Counted from the first letter of the stretch, positions 44,501 to 53,161 are shown. The stretch: 64,000 nt of DNA from Bacteroidales bacterium (GCA_024681295.1 JAILBC010000087.1:1-64000), one strand, 5' to 3'. Translations and numbers: made by a program. The notes: generated from the sequence alone by a model not told the origin.

Positions 44501-46755
44501 TTTTCGGTTTCAGCCAATAAGAAATCGTCTACAGTGACAATCTCTACATCCTTTGGAAGTATTCCTTTGTTTAGCGACGAATATTCTGTAACAAAGATTT
44601 TCAAAAGACCGACACATCCTTTAAAAATGTCTTTCCCAAAATTCACAACAGAATTGGGCATAAAAACAGTTTCCAAACTATCACACATGGCAAATGCTGA
44701 ATCACCAATTGTTGTTACTGTGTTAGAAATCACAACTTCGGTAAGATTGTGGCAATTACTGAACGCCTCGGTTTCTATTACAGCAACCGTATCCGGGATA
44801 ACAATTGAAGTAATTCGATTACAGTCTTGGAACGCATATTGCCCTATTGTTTTTATGGTTTTAGAAAGAACACTATGGTTACAACCCTGAACTAAAATAC
44901 CAGAATCAGACCTGATTATTGCATTGCAATTGTTCCTCGAATCATAAATTGGGTTGTCGCTGTCAACAATGATGGAAACTAGTTGTTTACAACTCGCAAA
45001 AGCCCTATTTCCAATTTCGACCACACCAGAAGGGATGACAACCCTTTTAATTCTTGAACACCCCCAAAAAGCTTTTTGACCAATAGTATTCAATGAATTT
45101 GGCAAAACAAAATCGACTATGTTGCTACAGTTCATGAAAGCCTCATCCTCAATGTTAATTATGGATTCGGGCAAAGAAACTTTACTCAAGCCATAACAGC
45201 CTCGAAAGGTTCCTTCGCATATTTCTGTTACGGATTGCGGAATAACTACCGCATTTAATCCAGAACAATCACAAAATGCTCTTAATCCAATGTTTCTTAC
45301 CGAGTCCGGTATGCTTAGGTGGTTCAGGTGTTTACAGCCACAGAACGCACTGTCTCCTATTTCAATTACAGATTCTGATAAAATGCATTCTCTTAATTGC
45401 AAACAATTATAAAACAATTCATCAGGTATTCTGGTAACGCCATCAGGAATCTTCACCGAGACTAGACTTTTACAATCCTTAAACGCAAGATCCCCCAGCT
45501 CCACCAATTTATCCGGCAATTTAATCGCCTTTACACCTGAGCAGCCCTCAAAGGCACTTTGACCAATTGTCGTTATGGAATTGGGAAAATCTATCTCCGC
45601 TAGTTTTGAACACCCAAAAAAAGTGCCTGGACTTATGGTTAATATGGATCCTAAAATCTTTATCATCCTTAATTCCAAACAACCAAAAAAAGCATAATCT
45701 CCTATTTGGGTTACAGAATCAGGAACAATTATTTCACTTAAGCCATAACAATCCCAAAAAGCTCTTTGCCCTATTGAAACCAAACTGTTAGGAAGGTTTA
45801 TTTTTTTTAAGTTGGCACAGTACATGAATGCTCTCTGTCCTATAGCAACAATAGATTGAGGAATGGATATTTCTTTTAAACTTTCACAACCCCAAAAAGC
45901 ATTATCAACAATCCCAGTCATAGACTCAGGAATTTTAATGCTTTCTATTTTTTTGCAATTTCTAAGCACCATTGGCCCTTTTATCAGTGCATTACTTGAC
46001 AGCGACAAAGCTTTTAAGCTTTCACAATCATTAAGTAAACAATCCCCCATTTCAAGCACAGAATCCGGGATGATCAATTGTTTTAGTTTTGTACATTTAG
46101 AAAAGACCTGCTGTCCTATAATTTTAACTGAACGAGGAATACCTATAGAAGTCAAACTCTTACAGGAATAAAACGCCAAATCTCCTATCTCTATCACAGA
46201 ATCGGGAATGACTATTTTTTTTAAACTTGAGCAGCAGCCAAATAAACTATGCCCAATCTTATTTAAAGTTTGGGGAATAGTAATTGTTTTCAGGTTCTTG
46301 CAGCCGTGAAATGCATAATCACCTATAGTCGTTACCGAATTAGGAATACTAATCTCTCTCAAATTACCACAGCCATAAAACGCTTTTGTACCAATTCGAG
46401 TTACACCTTCGGGAACAACAGCAGCCGCCAATTTGCTGCACCATTTAAAAGCGCCGTCATCTATTTCAGTAATAGATTCTGGGAGAGATACACTTCTAAC
46501 AAACTTTTGATTTTGAAAGGCATGATTCCCTATACGATTAACAATGTAGCCATCAACAGATGAAGGAATCAACAAATCCACAAGCTTATGGTTGGATTCG
46601 TCTAGCCTTTTCAAGCCCACAAGCCTTGCCTCCCCTAAGCTTTCATTAACTATAAAATACAAATTATAGTCATTACTGCCAGCATAACTAACCAATCTCT
46701 CACCCCCTTCGTGTTGTGGAATATCGTTGACGTCAAGACTTGAATATACTTTCAT
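41560..46755 (-). CDS. Giant BspA-type LRR/histidine-kinase fusion
   Basis: The 1731-residue protein begins with about 30 BspA-type leucine-rich repeats (residues about 50-720), each near 23 residues with the pattern I-P-x-S-V-x-x-I-G-x-x-A-F-x-x-C. From about 760 on it is a paralogue of the 953-residue protein: MIRNMSHNWSHV (H-box-like), ILENIIRNTAKHSA (N-box), LEIDNGIREKD (G1) and YGLGLLEM. No signal peptide or membrane helix is visible, so the LRR array must sense something in the cytoplasm or act as a scaffold. BspA repeats are usually surface adhesins, so this fusion is unusual. It is expressed from P3 and overlaps the next kinase gene. Confidence 0.85.
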   Translation of the reverse strand: MKVYSSLDVNDIPQHEGGERLVSYAGSNDYNLYFIVNESLGEARLVGLKRLDESNHKLVDLLIPSSVDGYIVNRIGNHAFQNQKFVRSVSLPESITEIDDGAFKWCSKLAAAVVPEGVTRIGTKAFYGCGNLREISIPNSVTTIGDYAFHGCKNLKTITIPQTLNKIGHSLFGCCSSLKKIVIPDSVIEIGDLAFYSCKSLTSIGIPRSVKIIGQQVFSKCTKLKQLIIPDSVLEMGDCLLNDCESLKALSLSSNALIKGPMVLRNCKKIESIKIPESMTGIVDNAFWGCESLKEISIPQSIVAIGQRAFMYCANLKKINLPNSLVSIGQRAFWDCYGLSEIIVPDSVTQIGDYAFFGCLELRMIKILGSILTISPGTFFGCSKLAEIDFPNSITTIGQSAFEGCSGVKAIKLPDKLVELGDLAFKDCKSLVSVKIPDGVTRIPDELFYNCLQLRECILSESVIEIGDSAFCGCKHLNHLSIPDSVRNIGLRAFCDCSGLNAVVIPQSVTEICEGTFRGCYGLSKVSLPESIINIEDEAFMNCSNIVDFVLPNSLNTIGQKAFWGCSRIKRVVIPSGVVEIGNRAFASCKQLVSIIVDSDNPIYDSRNNCNAIIRSDSGILVQGCNHSVLSKTIKTIGQYAFQDCNRITSIVIPDTVAVIETEAFSNCHNLTEVVISNTVTTIGDSAFAMCDSLETVFMPNSVVNFGKDIFKGCVGLLKIFVTEYSSLNKGILPKDVEIVTVDDFLLAETEKQKKDKTGIVEKEAADTWDETTMEQFLKSNKIELDRLMISGPMVAAEKINIYAFFDSLLFEIKSNVDFNNPEKTLRKVFFEAMNQYAWYPLRFVKYIDVFNLIEAGQVGSLEFYADFIHSISGKHRLADGKELITDTIDKVDLGEGNQLLDGMLSPLEQLFQSNGIFYREFEYCHTFDMPVYSQGLYAIKSDRTSTRNDYIYDELLAELISNDYSWQKNTLRLKQWIDSFNTCYDKFDNGVTNTFYFIGSPWKNMKGYNEISDYVVRAYIGIDKKKGDYEQIRLFLQEFRNFLEQVTFDIIVKLKNQQILQTAKNGSISQAMIRNMSHNWSHVTNNYTSDYSYERFKDDYIKQNLHSYVSLDKETPVFQQDKNLQLPYFIQYQNNRQNYLSEITFEATVAITTKRFFGDVMKELDRERVLLNHIAGISEFSYGFILKYNGVKMDDKNDLSVALPDVLGCQALFNILENIIRNTAKHSAHGSDKVEFTLEFAEIPDHPEYYCLEIDNGIREKDIDQLVYKQNTILNDSVLNDNYKLRDYGLGLLEMTVAAAFLRQIEISRINSYEYHFEADDGLCNKYKRLILLRAFNKNGALGYRLFLQKPKEFLFIGGFDALDSFKDILIKEGSKFMSEDEFATAMSKGISHAHPFLFYSVNISSKIKELLSNNNNCKTLLTARKIELKSRDVQKIMKIIKEPTPDGILAQLKVFAWTKYYKERIVKGLKNSKNASLKIRTAFDPVKGKNPFVSNQVVFLNHANKSTHFKQWKQSTETNSFEAWIENLSSRTSTKLPLFSKYSIGDVDLISDYIENIRQVDSVKYEIFEAYHNKVVVLDERIQRFSLENHEGSSVDKDEPILCADLFKSTNVLIPDTPLDPNTFDEKMIEEIEQFIKKNLVNAFMLIHYGVVERMYKSEVKITNKLNEWAGMATRIVVTSGRGSHSLTLPPTVCFADLSSVLYAFTENRNKFIINNLLNQARRKNGRER

Positions 46756-46799
46756 TGTGTTAATCTATTAAAACATTAGTAACAAAACGAATTATGCCG

Positions 46800-46849
46800 C
46801 AATAATACGGCGATTGCTTTTTTATGATTAAGAGTAATGTTCAGAGTAA
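46800..46849 (-). promoter_or_regulatory. P3: shared direct-repeat promoter of the LRR-kinase operon
   Basis: On the minus strand: TTACTCT (46849-46843), five bases, TTACTCT (46837-46831), 23 bases, TATTATTG (46807-46800). The leader to the ATG at 46755 is about 39 bases. The upstream repeat also forms the palindrome AGAGTTACTCT. Confidence 0.75.
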
Positions 46850-46851
46850 CT

Positions 46852-49122
46852 CTAATAATCAAACTTGAGCTTCTCGGTTTTCTGCGTCGAAAAGAAGTCA
46901 AACACAACACTTTCTTGTTGTACCAAGTACTTGATAAACTCTTTTTCTTCATCCGTCAACATACTTCCGATTCTATTGTCGTCTTCAGTAAGCATTAGTG
47001 TTTCGGTAAGGCATTTTGATTGTTTGGATTCATTTTCTTCATATCCTTTATAGGCTCCCTTCGTTCCATTTACAGCTCTACAGGCAAGATCACTTTCGGA
47101 AACACCGCGGTCTTTCCCATACAACATCTCCCCTATTTCCTTCAAGTGATGATACTTTACAAATTCCCTAACATAGACAAAGAACCGTCTCAAAATCAAC
47201 CTAACTATAAAGGCGTTGACGATTGCTGAGGAGGGAACTTCGTTTTTTCGCTTCATCACGGTAGAAACCATCTTACCATTCCCCTTGCCAAGCCTTCCTG
47301 GATTGCTGCCAATATAATCTTGGGTTTCTTTGCTGGCATCATCAAAAATATCAAAGCAATCTCCATCTTCAAGTTGATTGCTGTATTCTTTACGCTGTTT
47401 TATGCAACTCGATAGAAAATAATTAACCAGCACTTGGGTTTCGCTTCTCACGAGTTCCTCCAATTCCTCGAAACACTGTAAAACTTTTCCTTCGGGCATA
47501 TAATTGAACTTGTAATGGATGGGATAGTTAGACCCATTATTGACATAAGCGTCTAACATATCAAAGACGCTCTGGCAATCAGAAGCGGGGGCTTTTTTGC
47601 TCTCCACCGCTTCTTTTATGCCATATAGGAATCTTTCTATCTTATCATCCGTACCAAAAACTTCCTCCTTGAGTCTGATATGCTTTATTCCCGGTATTTT
47701 GATTTGGTCGTAGAAACTGCGCGTGACGTTCGTAACAATGTAATAGGCATGACTTGTGGCTTTTAAATCTTCAATAAGATGCCGCATCACCTCAAAGCCA
47801 AGCGCTACAAGTTCGTTGTTGTCGTTTCTAATATCAATATCAACAATAATAACATCATGGGTTTTATAACACCTTTCCAATGCCTCAACGTTGTTGACAA
47901 TAGTAGGATTAGCAAATTTGTATTTTTCCTTTTTTTCTTTCTTCTTTCCTTCCTTCTCCCTATTTCTTTTGTCAATTTCTACATTCCTTTTCTTTACCTC
48001 TTTGTTCCTGTCATCAATAAACTTTATGAAATTAGCGACATTCTCATCGTCAGGATTATCTTCTAAATAAACAATTCTGATTGGTTCCTCCTCTTCGGAG
48101 CACAAAAAATCAGGGGCAATGTCTTTCTTTTCGTTCAATTCGTCACTATTATTCAAACACTTAATCAACTTTTCGCAGAACAACTCCAAATCATCCGTCT
48201 TGTGGAACTCTTCTTGTAGCTTATGATCATTATTGAAAGCTTGCTCGAGAACATATTCGATTTGTTCTCTGTATTCATCCTTATTGGAGCTGCTTCTAAT
48301 GGAGTGCTTAATCTGTTTCAACATGCCTTCCAAACTGCAATAAAGCAATTGGGTATATTTTAATTCCGTATCATTCAAAAGGCGCATTCCATCAAATGCA
48401 TTAACAACCGTTTCCCAACCAGCAAACCTATCCACGATTTTATGTTGCAATGCTGGCGTACTTACAATGCCCGCATCTTTTCGTATCTTAACAATATCTT
48501 TAACACCCAGAACAGAGGTGAACACAACGGGAATTGCAACACCCTCTTCCCGTAGATGCTGCACAAGTGTAATTCCCATAAAATCAGAATTCTGGAAAAT
48601 CCCCTTTTCATTTGCCCAACGCAGCTCACAAGGAACCACTAAACCATAATACTCGTTCTTTTTCTGAATATTTTTCAGTTCATCATATTTTTTACATATA
48701 ATGAACTCAACATTCTTTTTTGAGTCGTTTTCAATGGTTTTTGACAACTCCTTTTTTTCAACATTCAACAAACGTTTCAATTCTTCGAGACGTGCACTAT
48801 CTTTAACTTCCAAATCGCCAAATAAATCTCTAATTTTCTTGAAACTTTGATATTCAAAACTTTCTTTCAGTTCCTTTAATTCAGCACTTGAATAATCCAT
48901 GAGGCAATTCTGAAAAACAGTATCATCCACCCTAATCTTACCTCGCTCAATCATTTTTCTTTGTTGCTCCAGTTCTTCAACTTGTGCTCCCAATCTTTCC
49001 AGTAAATGAAAACGACACGCGTCGCTCGTTCCACTGTTTTGGGTAAGGGTTTCCTTATATCTCATTAATGATACAACATCGTCTTCTCTGTCGCAGCAGA
49101 CTATTATTTTTCTGGTCTTCAT
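46852..49122 (-). CDS. Tandem receiver-domain protein (response-regulator-like)
   Basis: From the ATG at 49122 (MKTRKIIVCCDREDD) the protein has 756 residues; an ATG at 49155 would add 11. A first receiver-like unit spans about 1-230 (RKIIVCCDREDD, YYGLVVPCELRW, PVVFTSVLGVKD) with a coiled-coil insert. A second at about 360-520 is clearer: IRIVYLEDNPDD (acidic pair), HDVIIVDIDIRND (phospho-acceptor Asp), YYIVTNV and a Lys in RLKEEV. The C-terminal 220 residues match no DNA-binding fold I know. It lies directly before the LRR-kinase gene and is the obvious phosphorylation partner of both kinase-like proteins. Confidence 0.72.
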   Translation of the reverse strand: MKTRKIIVCCDREDDVVSLMRYKETLTQNSGTSDACRFHLLERLGAQVEELEQQRKMIERGKIRVDDTVFQNCLMDYSSAELKELKESFEYQSFKKIRDLFGDLEVKDSARLEELKRLLNVEKKELSKTIENDSKKNVEFIICKKYDELKNIQKKNEYYGLVVPCELRWANEKGIFQNSDFMGITLVQHLREEGVAIPVVFTSVLGVKDIVKIRKDAGIVSTPALQHKIVDRFAGWETVVNAFDGMRLLNDTELKYTQLLYCSLEGMLKQIKHSIRSSSNKDEYREQIEYVLEQAFNNDHKLQEEFHKTDDLELFCEKLIKCLNNSDELNEKKDIAPDFLCSEEEEPIRIVYLEDNPDDENVANFIKFIDDRNKEVKKRNVEIDKRNREKEGKKKEKKEKYKFANPTIVNNVEALERCYKTHDVIIVDIDIRNDNNELVALGFEVMRHLIEDLKATSHAYYIVTNVTRSFYDQIKIPGIKHIRLKEEVFGTDDKIERFLYGIKEAVESKKAPASDCQSVFDMLDAYVNNGSNYPIHYKFNYMPEGKVLQCFEELEELVRSETQVLVNYFLSSCIKQRKEYSNQLEDGDCFDIFDDASKETQDYIGSNPGRLGKGNGKMVSTVMKRKNEVPSSAIVNAFIVRLILRRFFVYVREFVKYHHLKEIGEMLYGKDRGVSESDLACRAVNGTKGAYKGYEENESKQSKCLTETLMLTEDDNRIGSMLTDEEKEFIKYLVQQESVVFDFFSTQKTEKLKFDY

Positions 49123-49197
49123 TGTTAAAAAGTTCAAATTGTTATTTATAATCATTTTTATTATTTCTAATTCAAACAGAATGAATTAGTGTTTTTG

Positions 49198-49205
49198 CAA
49201 AGATA
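49198..49205 (-). promoter_or_regulatory. -7 box of the tandem-receiver gene
   Basis: TATCTTTG on the minus strand. Unlike P1-P4 it has no TT[A/C]CTCT repeats at the matching upstream position, so the regulator-like gene seems to be expressed independently. Confidence 0.55.
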
Positions 49206-49221
49206 ACATTATTTCTTTTCG

Positions 49222-50286
49222 TTAGAGCCGATACAAATAAGTTTGAATATCACATCCTTTTATCCTCGCATACAACATTTCAAAGAACTCCCTATCTTCT
49301 TCTGTAGCCGTATAAGGAACGAAGTTGTGTAATCTGAAGAACTGCTCTTTGGTAATCAATTGGCCAACCGACCATTCGAGCTCACTCTCGGACGCTTTAG
49401 TACTACGAAACAAAAGCTTTACAGAAACTTCGATAAGAGCATCAGTCAGCAAATCAAAAAGCAGGTCGCTTAAATCAGCAAAATCGAGTTCAGAAACTTG
49501 ATAATCGCAGTATTTCTTATAACAAAACTTCAACTCTGGAAGACCCTTTTTGCTATTGATCAATTCGCACTTTGCTTTGGGGTTGCCAAAAAGGAGGCGG
49601 AACAACATGGGCCACAAATTAGGGTCACAACCATCTATTTCAGGGTAATGGTAAGGTATAGGTGAGATGAAACGATAATAGGTTTGAAAAGTCGGCAATT
49701 GCTCAAAACTGCTAAAGCCCAAAATGTCGGTTTTCAAGGCGCGGCTATAGTTTTTTAGAAACTCGGCACCCTCATCGAATGAATTCATTTCACTAATGAC
49801 AGTGTGAAAACTCAAAGAATAATCTTCAGAGCCATTTTTGTTGTCATAACCATTTTCATCGCCATTGACTAACTGGCCGAAAGTGTCGTCATTCAGCATC
49901 AACGGAAAGTCTGTTTCTCGCGTTATCCGCCAAACAACATTTCGGATATAGCTGAGCAACTGTTGAGGGACGTCCAAATGCAGTATCTTGTGCAATTCTT
50001 CATCCGTAATACGCTCACCACCCACCGCAACAACCGCTGAATACACCATAGACAGCCTAAAAACAGGAGTATTTGTGTCTGTCATTATAGAAATGTTCAT
50101 CTCAACTTTCACCAAATGATATCGGCCGTCTTCATGACTAGCAGAACTTACCGAAGGTTTTATCTCTGTTCGAAAGTCAGAATTGGGCTGAAACACCAAA
50201 GGGGTTTCAAACGTAAGATGTTCCAAGAATTGTTTTATTAAGCAACATGTAGGCTCAGAGCCTTGGGAGTTCTTTTGACTTTTCAT
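49222..50286 (-). CDS. SecB-like chaperone domain fused to an unknown C-terminal domain
   Basis: Residues about 15-165 of this 354-residue protein look like SecB: LEHLTFETPLVFQPN (first strand), YHLVKVEMNISIMTDTN, RLSMVYSAVVAVGG and the helix LLSYIRNVVWRITRETDFPL followed by MLNDDTFGQL, which parallels the SecB P-Y-A-R... G-T-F-P-x-L-x-L-x-P-x-N-F end. SecB keeps proteins unfolded; SecB-like proteins also serve as chaperones in toxin-antitoxin systems. The C-terminal 190 residues are unassigned. It follows the ClpX-like gene by two bases, so it may deliver substrates to that AAA+ machine. Confidence 0.65.
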   Translation of the reverse strand: MKSQKNSQGSEPTCCLIKQFLEHLTFETPLVFQPNSDFRTEIKPSVSSASHEDGRYHLVKVEMNISIMTDTNTPVFRLSMVYSAVVAVGGERITDEELHKILHLDVPQQLLSYIRNVVWRITRETDFPLMLNDDTFGQLVNGDENGYDNKNGSEDYSLSFHTVISEMNSFDEGAEFLKNYSRALKTDILGFSSFEQLPTFQTYYRFISPIPYHYPEIDGCDPNLWPMLFRLLFGNPKAKCELINSKKGLPELKFCYKKYCDYQVSELDFADLSDLLFDLLTDALIEVSVKLLFRSTKASESELEWSVGQLITKEQFFRLHNFVPYTATEEDREFFEMLYARIKGCDIQTYLYRL

Positions 50287-50288
50287 AA

Positions 50289-51724
50289 TTATTTAATTTT
50301 AAGTTGTTGATTCACAAATTCCTTGTCAATAACGACCGTCGTAGTGTTCTGTTGGGTCGTCATAGATGAGTGTTCAAAATAGACTGGTTTCATAATCTTG
50401 GCAAAAGCCTTTTCCGCTGAGCGGAATCCGTATTTATGATGGGCGATATAGTCGGCTACGGTCATCAAGGCATCGTCTGTAAACTTCAAGTCAATATGGT
50501 TTAACTTGCAAAGATCAATGTGTTTTTGGAGTTCGCACTCCTTCGCTCGGGTCAAGATTTGATAGGCCACCTCTTTAGTGATGGGGTTCAGCACACAAAT
50601 CTCAGTGATTCTACTCACAAGCTCCGTCAAGAAGCCCCACCGAACTAAATCATCCGGCTCAATGTATTTGAGGAGGTCTTGGGGAACGTTCTTAGCTACT
50701 GTAGATTGGGAAAAACCTATAGTATCCTGAAGTTGGAGCCTTTTTTTGATGATCTCCTCCATACCCTCGAAGGCACCGTCCAATACAACCAACCAATTGT
50801 CTGTACAGATTCTAATATTACTCATAGTACCAGTTTCCCTGTCGTAGCCACCTTCCAGCATGATATGATTTCCTTTGTCAAACAGATCCATAATCTGCCT
50901 CATTTGGTCGTGGTCGCCATCAGTTCCACTTTCTCCAACTATCCTACTCCCATGATGGGCAATTTTGTCAAACTCAGTTATGACCAACACAAGATATTTC
51001 AGTCTTCGGGTTGATAACCATGCGTTTTCATGAACTGAAGAACAATGTCTGACAAGTTTGGGCCTTTCCAACCCAATGCGGTAAAATGGTTCGAGTTGAC
51101 AATGAGAACAGGAAGGTCGCATATCATCCCCATCCTTCTATATGACTCGCTTTTTCCGCAACCAGTAGGTCCAATTGACAACATTGATCGAGCTATCGTG
51201 TCAATATTTTTGTCTCTACAAATAGTTTGAAGATAAAACACCACTGCCTGTTTTTTCAGTGCCTCATCCTGGCCAATGATATATTGTCGCGCAGCTGAAA
51301 ACAGCTCTTTCGGACTATTGAACCGACACTTCTTCGGGAAAGCTGCCAGCAATTGGTTTTGCTGGATGCCATAGTGTTTCTCGATGTAATCATATTCATC
51401 TGAAGTGAGTTCGCCAAAAGCCTCAAACCAATCCTTCATTTTCTCTGTCATAGAACGAGGAATGGCATCTTTATGATCAATCAAATTTTGAACCTCCCCT
51501 AATGTCAACTTATTGATATGCTCGAGCGAAAGCAAGCCGTCTTCAAATCGTTCAACGAAATACTTTGCATGCTCAGAAGAAATACTTGGGCAAAGAAACA
51601 GCCTTGCTCCAAAAGTCATAAGAGCGGCATCTCGATACTTTCTGTTGTGGATAGAGAGACCAAAATACTTTTTCTCTGAAGGACATTTCTGACTTACCGT
51701 TTTTGTTTCAATTTGCTTTTTCAT
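50289..51724 (-). pseudogene. ClpX-like AAA+ ATPase split by a frameshift
   Basis: Two overlapping frames together encode one ClpX-type ATPase of about 475 residues. The first (51724-50999) ends HGYQPED after Walker A SIGPTGCGKSE (about 184-194); the second (to 50289) resumes at LKYLVLVITEFDKIA (Walker B) and continues through LLKYIEPDDLVRWGFLTELVSRI and FRSAEKAFAKI (sensor 2 region), all as in ClpX. A single missing base near 51002 (GAC-TGA for GAC-CTG-A) explains the break. No slippery heptamer is evident. It may be a true mutation, a sequencing error, or less likely programmed shifting. The Zn-finger of ClpX is absent. It is first after promoter P4 and precedes the SecB-like gene. Confidence 0.75.
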
Positions 51725-51766
51725 GGTTGTATGTGTTTATGATTTGTGAATATTGATTTCTAGGCG

Positions 51767-51816
51767 CTAAATTACTCCTATCATCAACCATGAGCAGAGA
51801 GTAACCCTAAGAGGAA
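51767..51816 (-). promoter_or_regulatory. P4: shared direct-repeat promoter of the ClpX-like/SecB-like pair
   Basis: On the minus strand: TTCCTCT (51816-51810), five bases, TTACTCT (51804-51798), 23 bases, TAATTTAG (51774-51767), with a leader of about 37 bases to the ATG at 51724. The -7 box has one mismatch to TAnnTTTG. An insertion sequence ends only 37 bases further upstream. Confidence 0.7.
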
Positions 51817-51852
51817 TAAAAACAAAAGAAACTGCAGAGTTCTTAAAAAATG

Positions 51853-53161
51853 TCCTGACTTTGACAGCTTGTTTTTCCAATCCTTGTAACATACTGTAAA
51901 ACAACAACATCCAAAAACGGTATTGGTGCCTTGGGTGTCTCGCGTCGAAAAACGCCTATCTTTGCGGCATGTTTGTGCGCAAAAAGGTCAACAAAAGCGG
52001 TTTGACGAGGACGTGAAGCTCCACAGCATCTACCGATACATGGACAAGCTCTATTCCACGCAACGGGAACTTGTCCAAAGGATAAGCGTCGAACACACGA
52101 TGAAGGTTCTTGGTGGCAGGATAGGCCTGGTCTTCTACGATGTCACCACGCTCTACTTCGAGTCTGCGCCCGACCCCTCGGACGAGCTCCGCCAGAACGG
52201 GTTCTCCAAGGACGGCAAGACCGCAGAGTCGCAAGTCTTCCTCGGCCTGCTGGTGAGCGAGGACGGACACCCGCTTTCCTACTCCATCTTCAACGGGAAG
52301 TAGTACGAGGGCTACACGATGATACCGATCATCGACGACTTCGTCCGGCGGTTCTCGCTGACAGACTTCATCGTGGTGGCCGATGCGGGTCTCATGAGCG
52401 AGGCCAACGTGAGGCTTCTCGAGGAGGCCGGCTACAAGTACGTCATCGGCGCCCGCATCCGCAAGGAGTCCCCAGCGGTCAAGGAGTGGATGCTGTCGAT
52501 CAAAAAGGTGGACGGTCACATGGAGGAGTACCGCAAAAGAGGCGGGCGCAGGCTTGTCGTCAGCTACTCCGAGTCCAGGGCCAAGAAAAACGCCCACAAC
52601 CGTAACGAAGGAGTGGATCGGCTTCGCCATGCTTACGCCAAGGGAACGCTGACCAAGGACAAGGTAAACCGACGGGGATACAACAAGTTCCTCGACATCA
52701 GCAAGGACATAACGGTCACCATCAACGAGGACAAGATACTTGAGGATGCCCGCTGGGACGGGTTGAAGGGCTACGTGACAAACACCGACCTTGACATGGC
52801 AGAGGTCATCCGCCAATATCATGGCCTTTGGGTGGTCGAGCGAGCCTTCCGCATCGGCAAGGGACAGCTGGAGATGAGGCCGATGTTCCACTTCACCGAG
52901 AAGCGCATAGAGGATCACATCTGCATATGCTTCGTGGCCTACAAGATGTACAAGGAGCTTGAGCGAAACATCCGACAGTTGGGCATCCCGATGAGTGTTG
53001 ACAAGGTGCTAAGCGTCGCAAAAACCATCACAACCATCCGCTTGCGCCTTCCCAATGGAGAACTGTATACTGAAACACTCTATACCACACCTCAGCAGAA
53101 GGCTATTAAATCCCTAATTGAACCAGATTTTGGGTAGGGTGCCTCATTGTCAAAGTCAGGA
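51853..53161 (+). mobile_element. Degenerate IS1634-like insertion sequence
   Basis: The ends are a perfect 14-bp inverted repeat, TCCTGACTTTGACA at 51853-51866 and its complement at 53148-53161. The element is about 1.3 kb, shorter than usual for this group, and its transposase is broken. Its right end cuts the duplicated 245-residue gene at 53162. Confidence 0.8.
51969..53137 (+). pseudogene. IS1634-like transposase, inactivated
   Basis: The natural N-terminus is at 51969 (MFVRKKVNKSG), but a deletion with frameshift joins it to a later part of the protein (FDEDVKLHSIYRYMDK) in another frame. That frame runs through FYDVTTLYFES (first catalytic Asp) to an in-frame amber codon at 52301-52303 (FNGK, stop, YEGYTM), then on from 52304 through VVADAGLMSEANV (second Asp) and a Y-R-Q/W-x-V-E-R-A-F-R block containing the catalytic Glu. 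With both defects the enzyme should be inactive. Confidence 0.8.

Noticed and set aside
44570-46560. Regular repeats that could suggest a CRISPR or tandem array
   Set aside because: They are in-frame codons of the 23-residue BspA leucine-rich repeats and vary in sequence; there are no identical repeats with spacers.
46838-46860. AGAGTTACTCT palindrome as a stand-alone operator
   Set aside because: The palindrome is not kept in the other promoters; what is conserved is the pair of direct repeats with 12-base period.
49198-49235. Shared direct-repeat operator before the tandem-receiver gene
   Set aside because: At the expected distance (23 bases above the -7 box) no TTxCTCT repeat is present.
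50995-51010. Programmed ribosomal frameshift in the ClpX-like gene
   Set aside because: No slippery heptamer or release-factor-type shift site fits the needed frame change; a one-base deletion explains it better.
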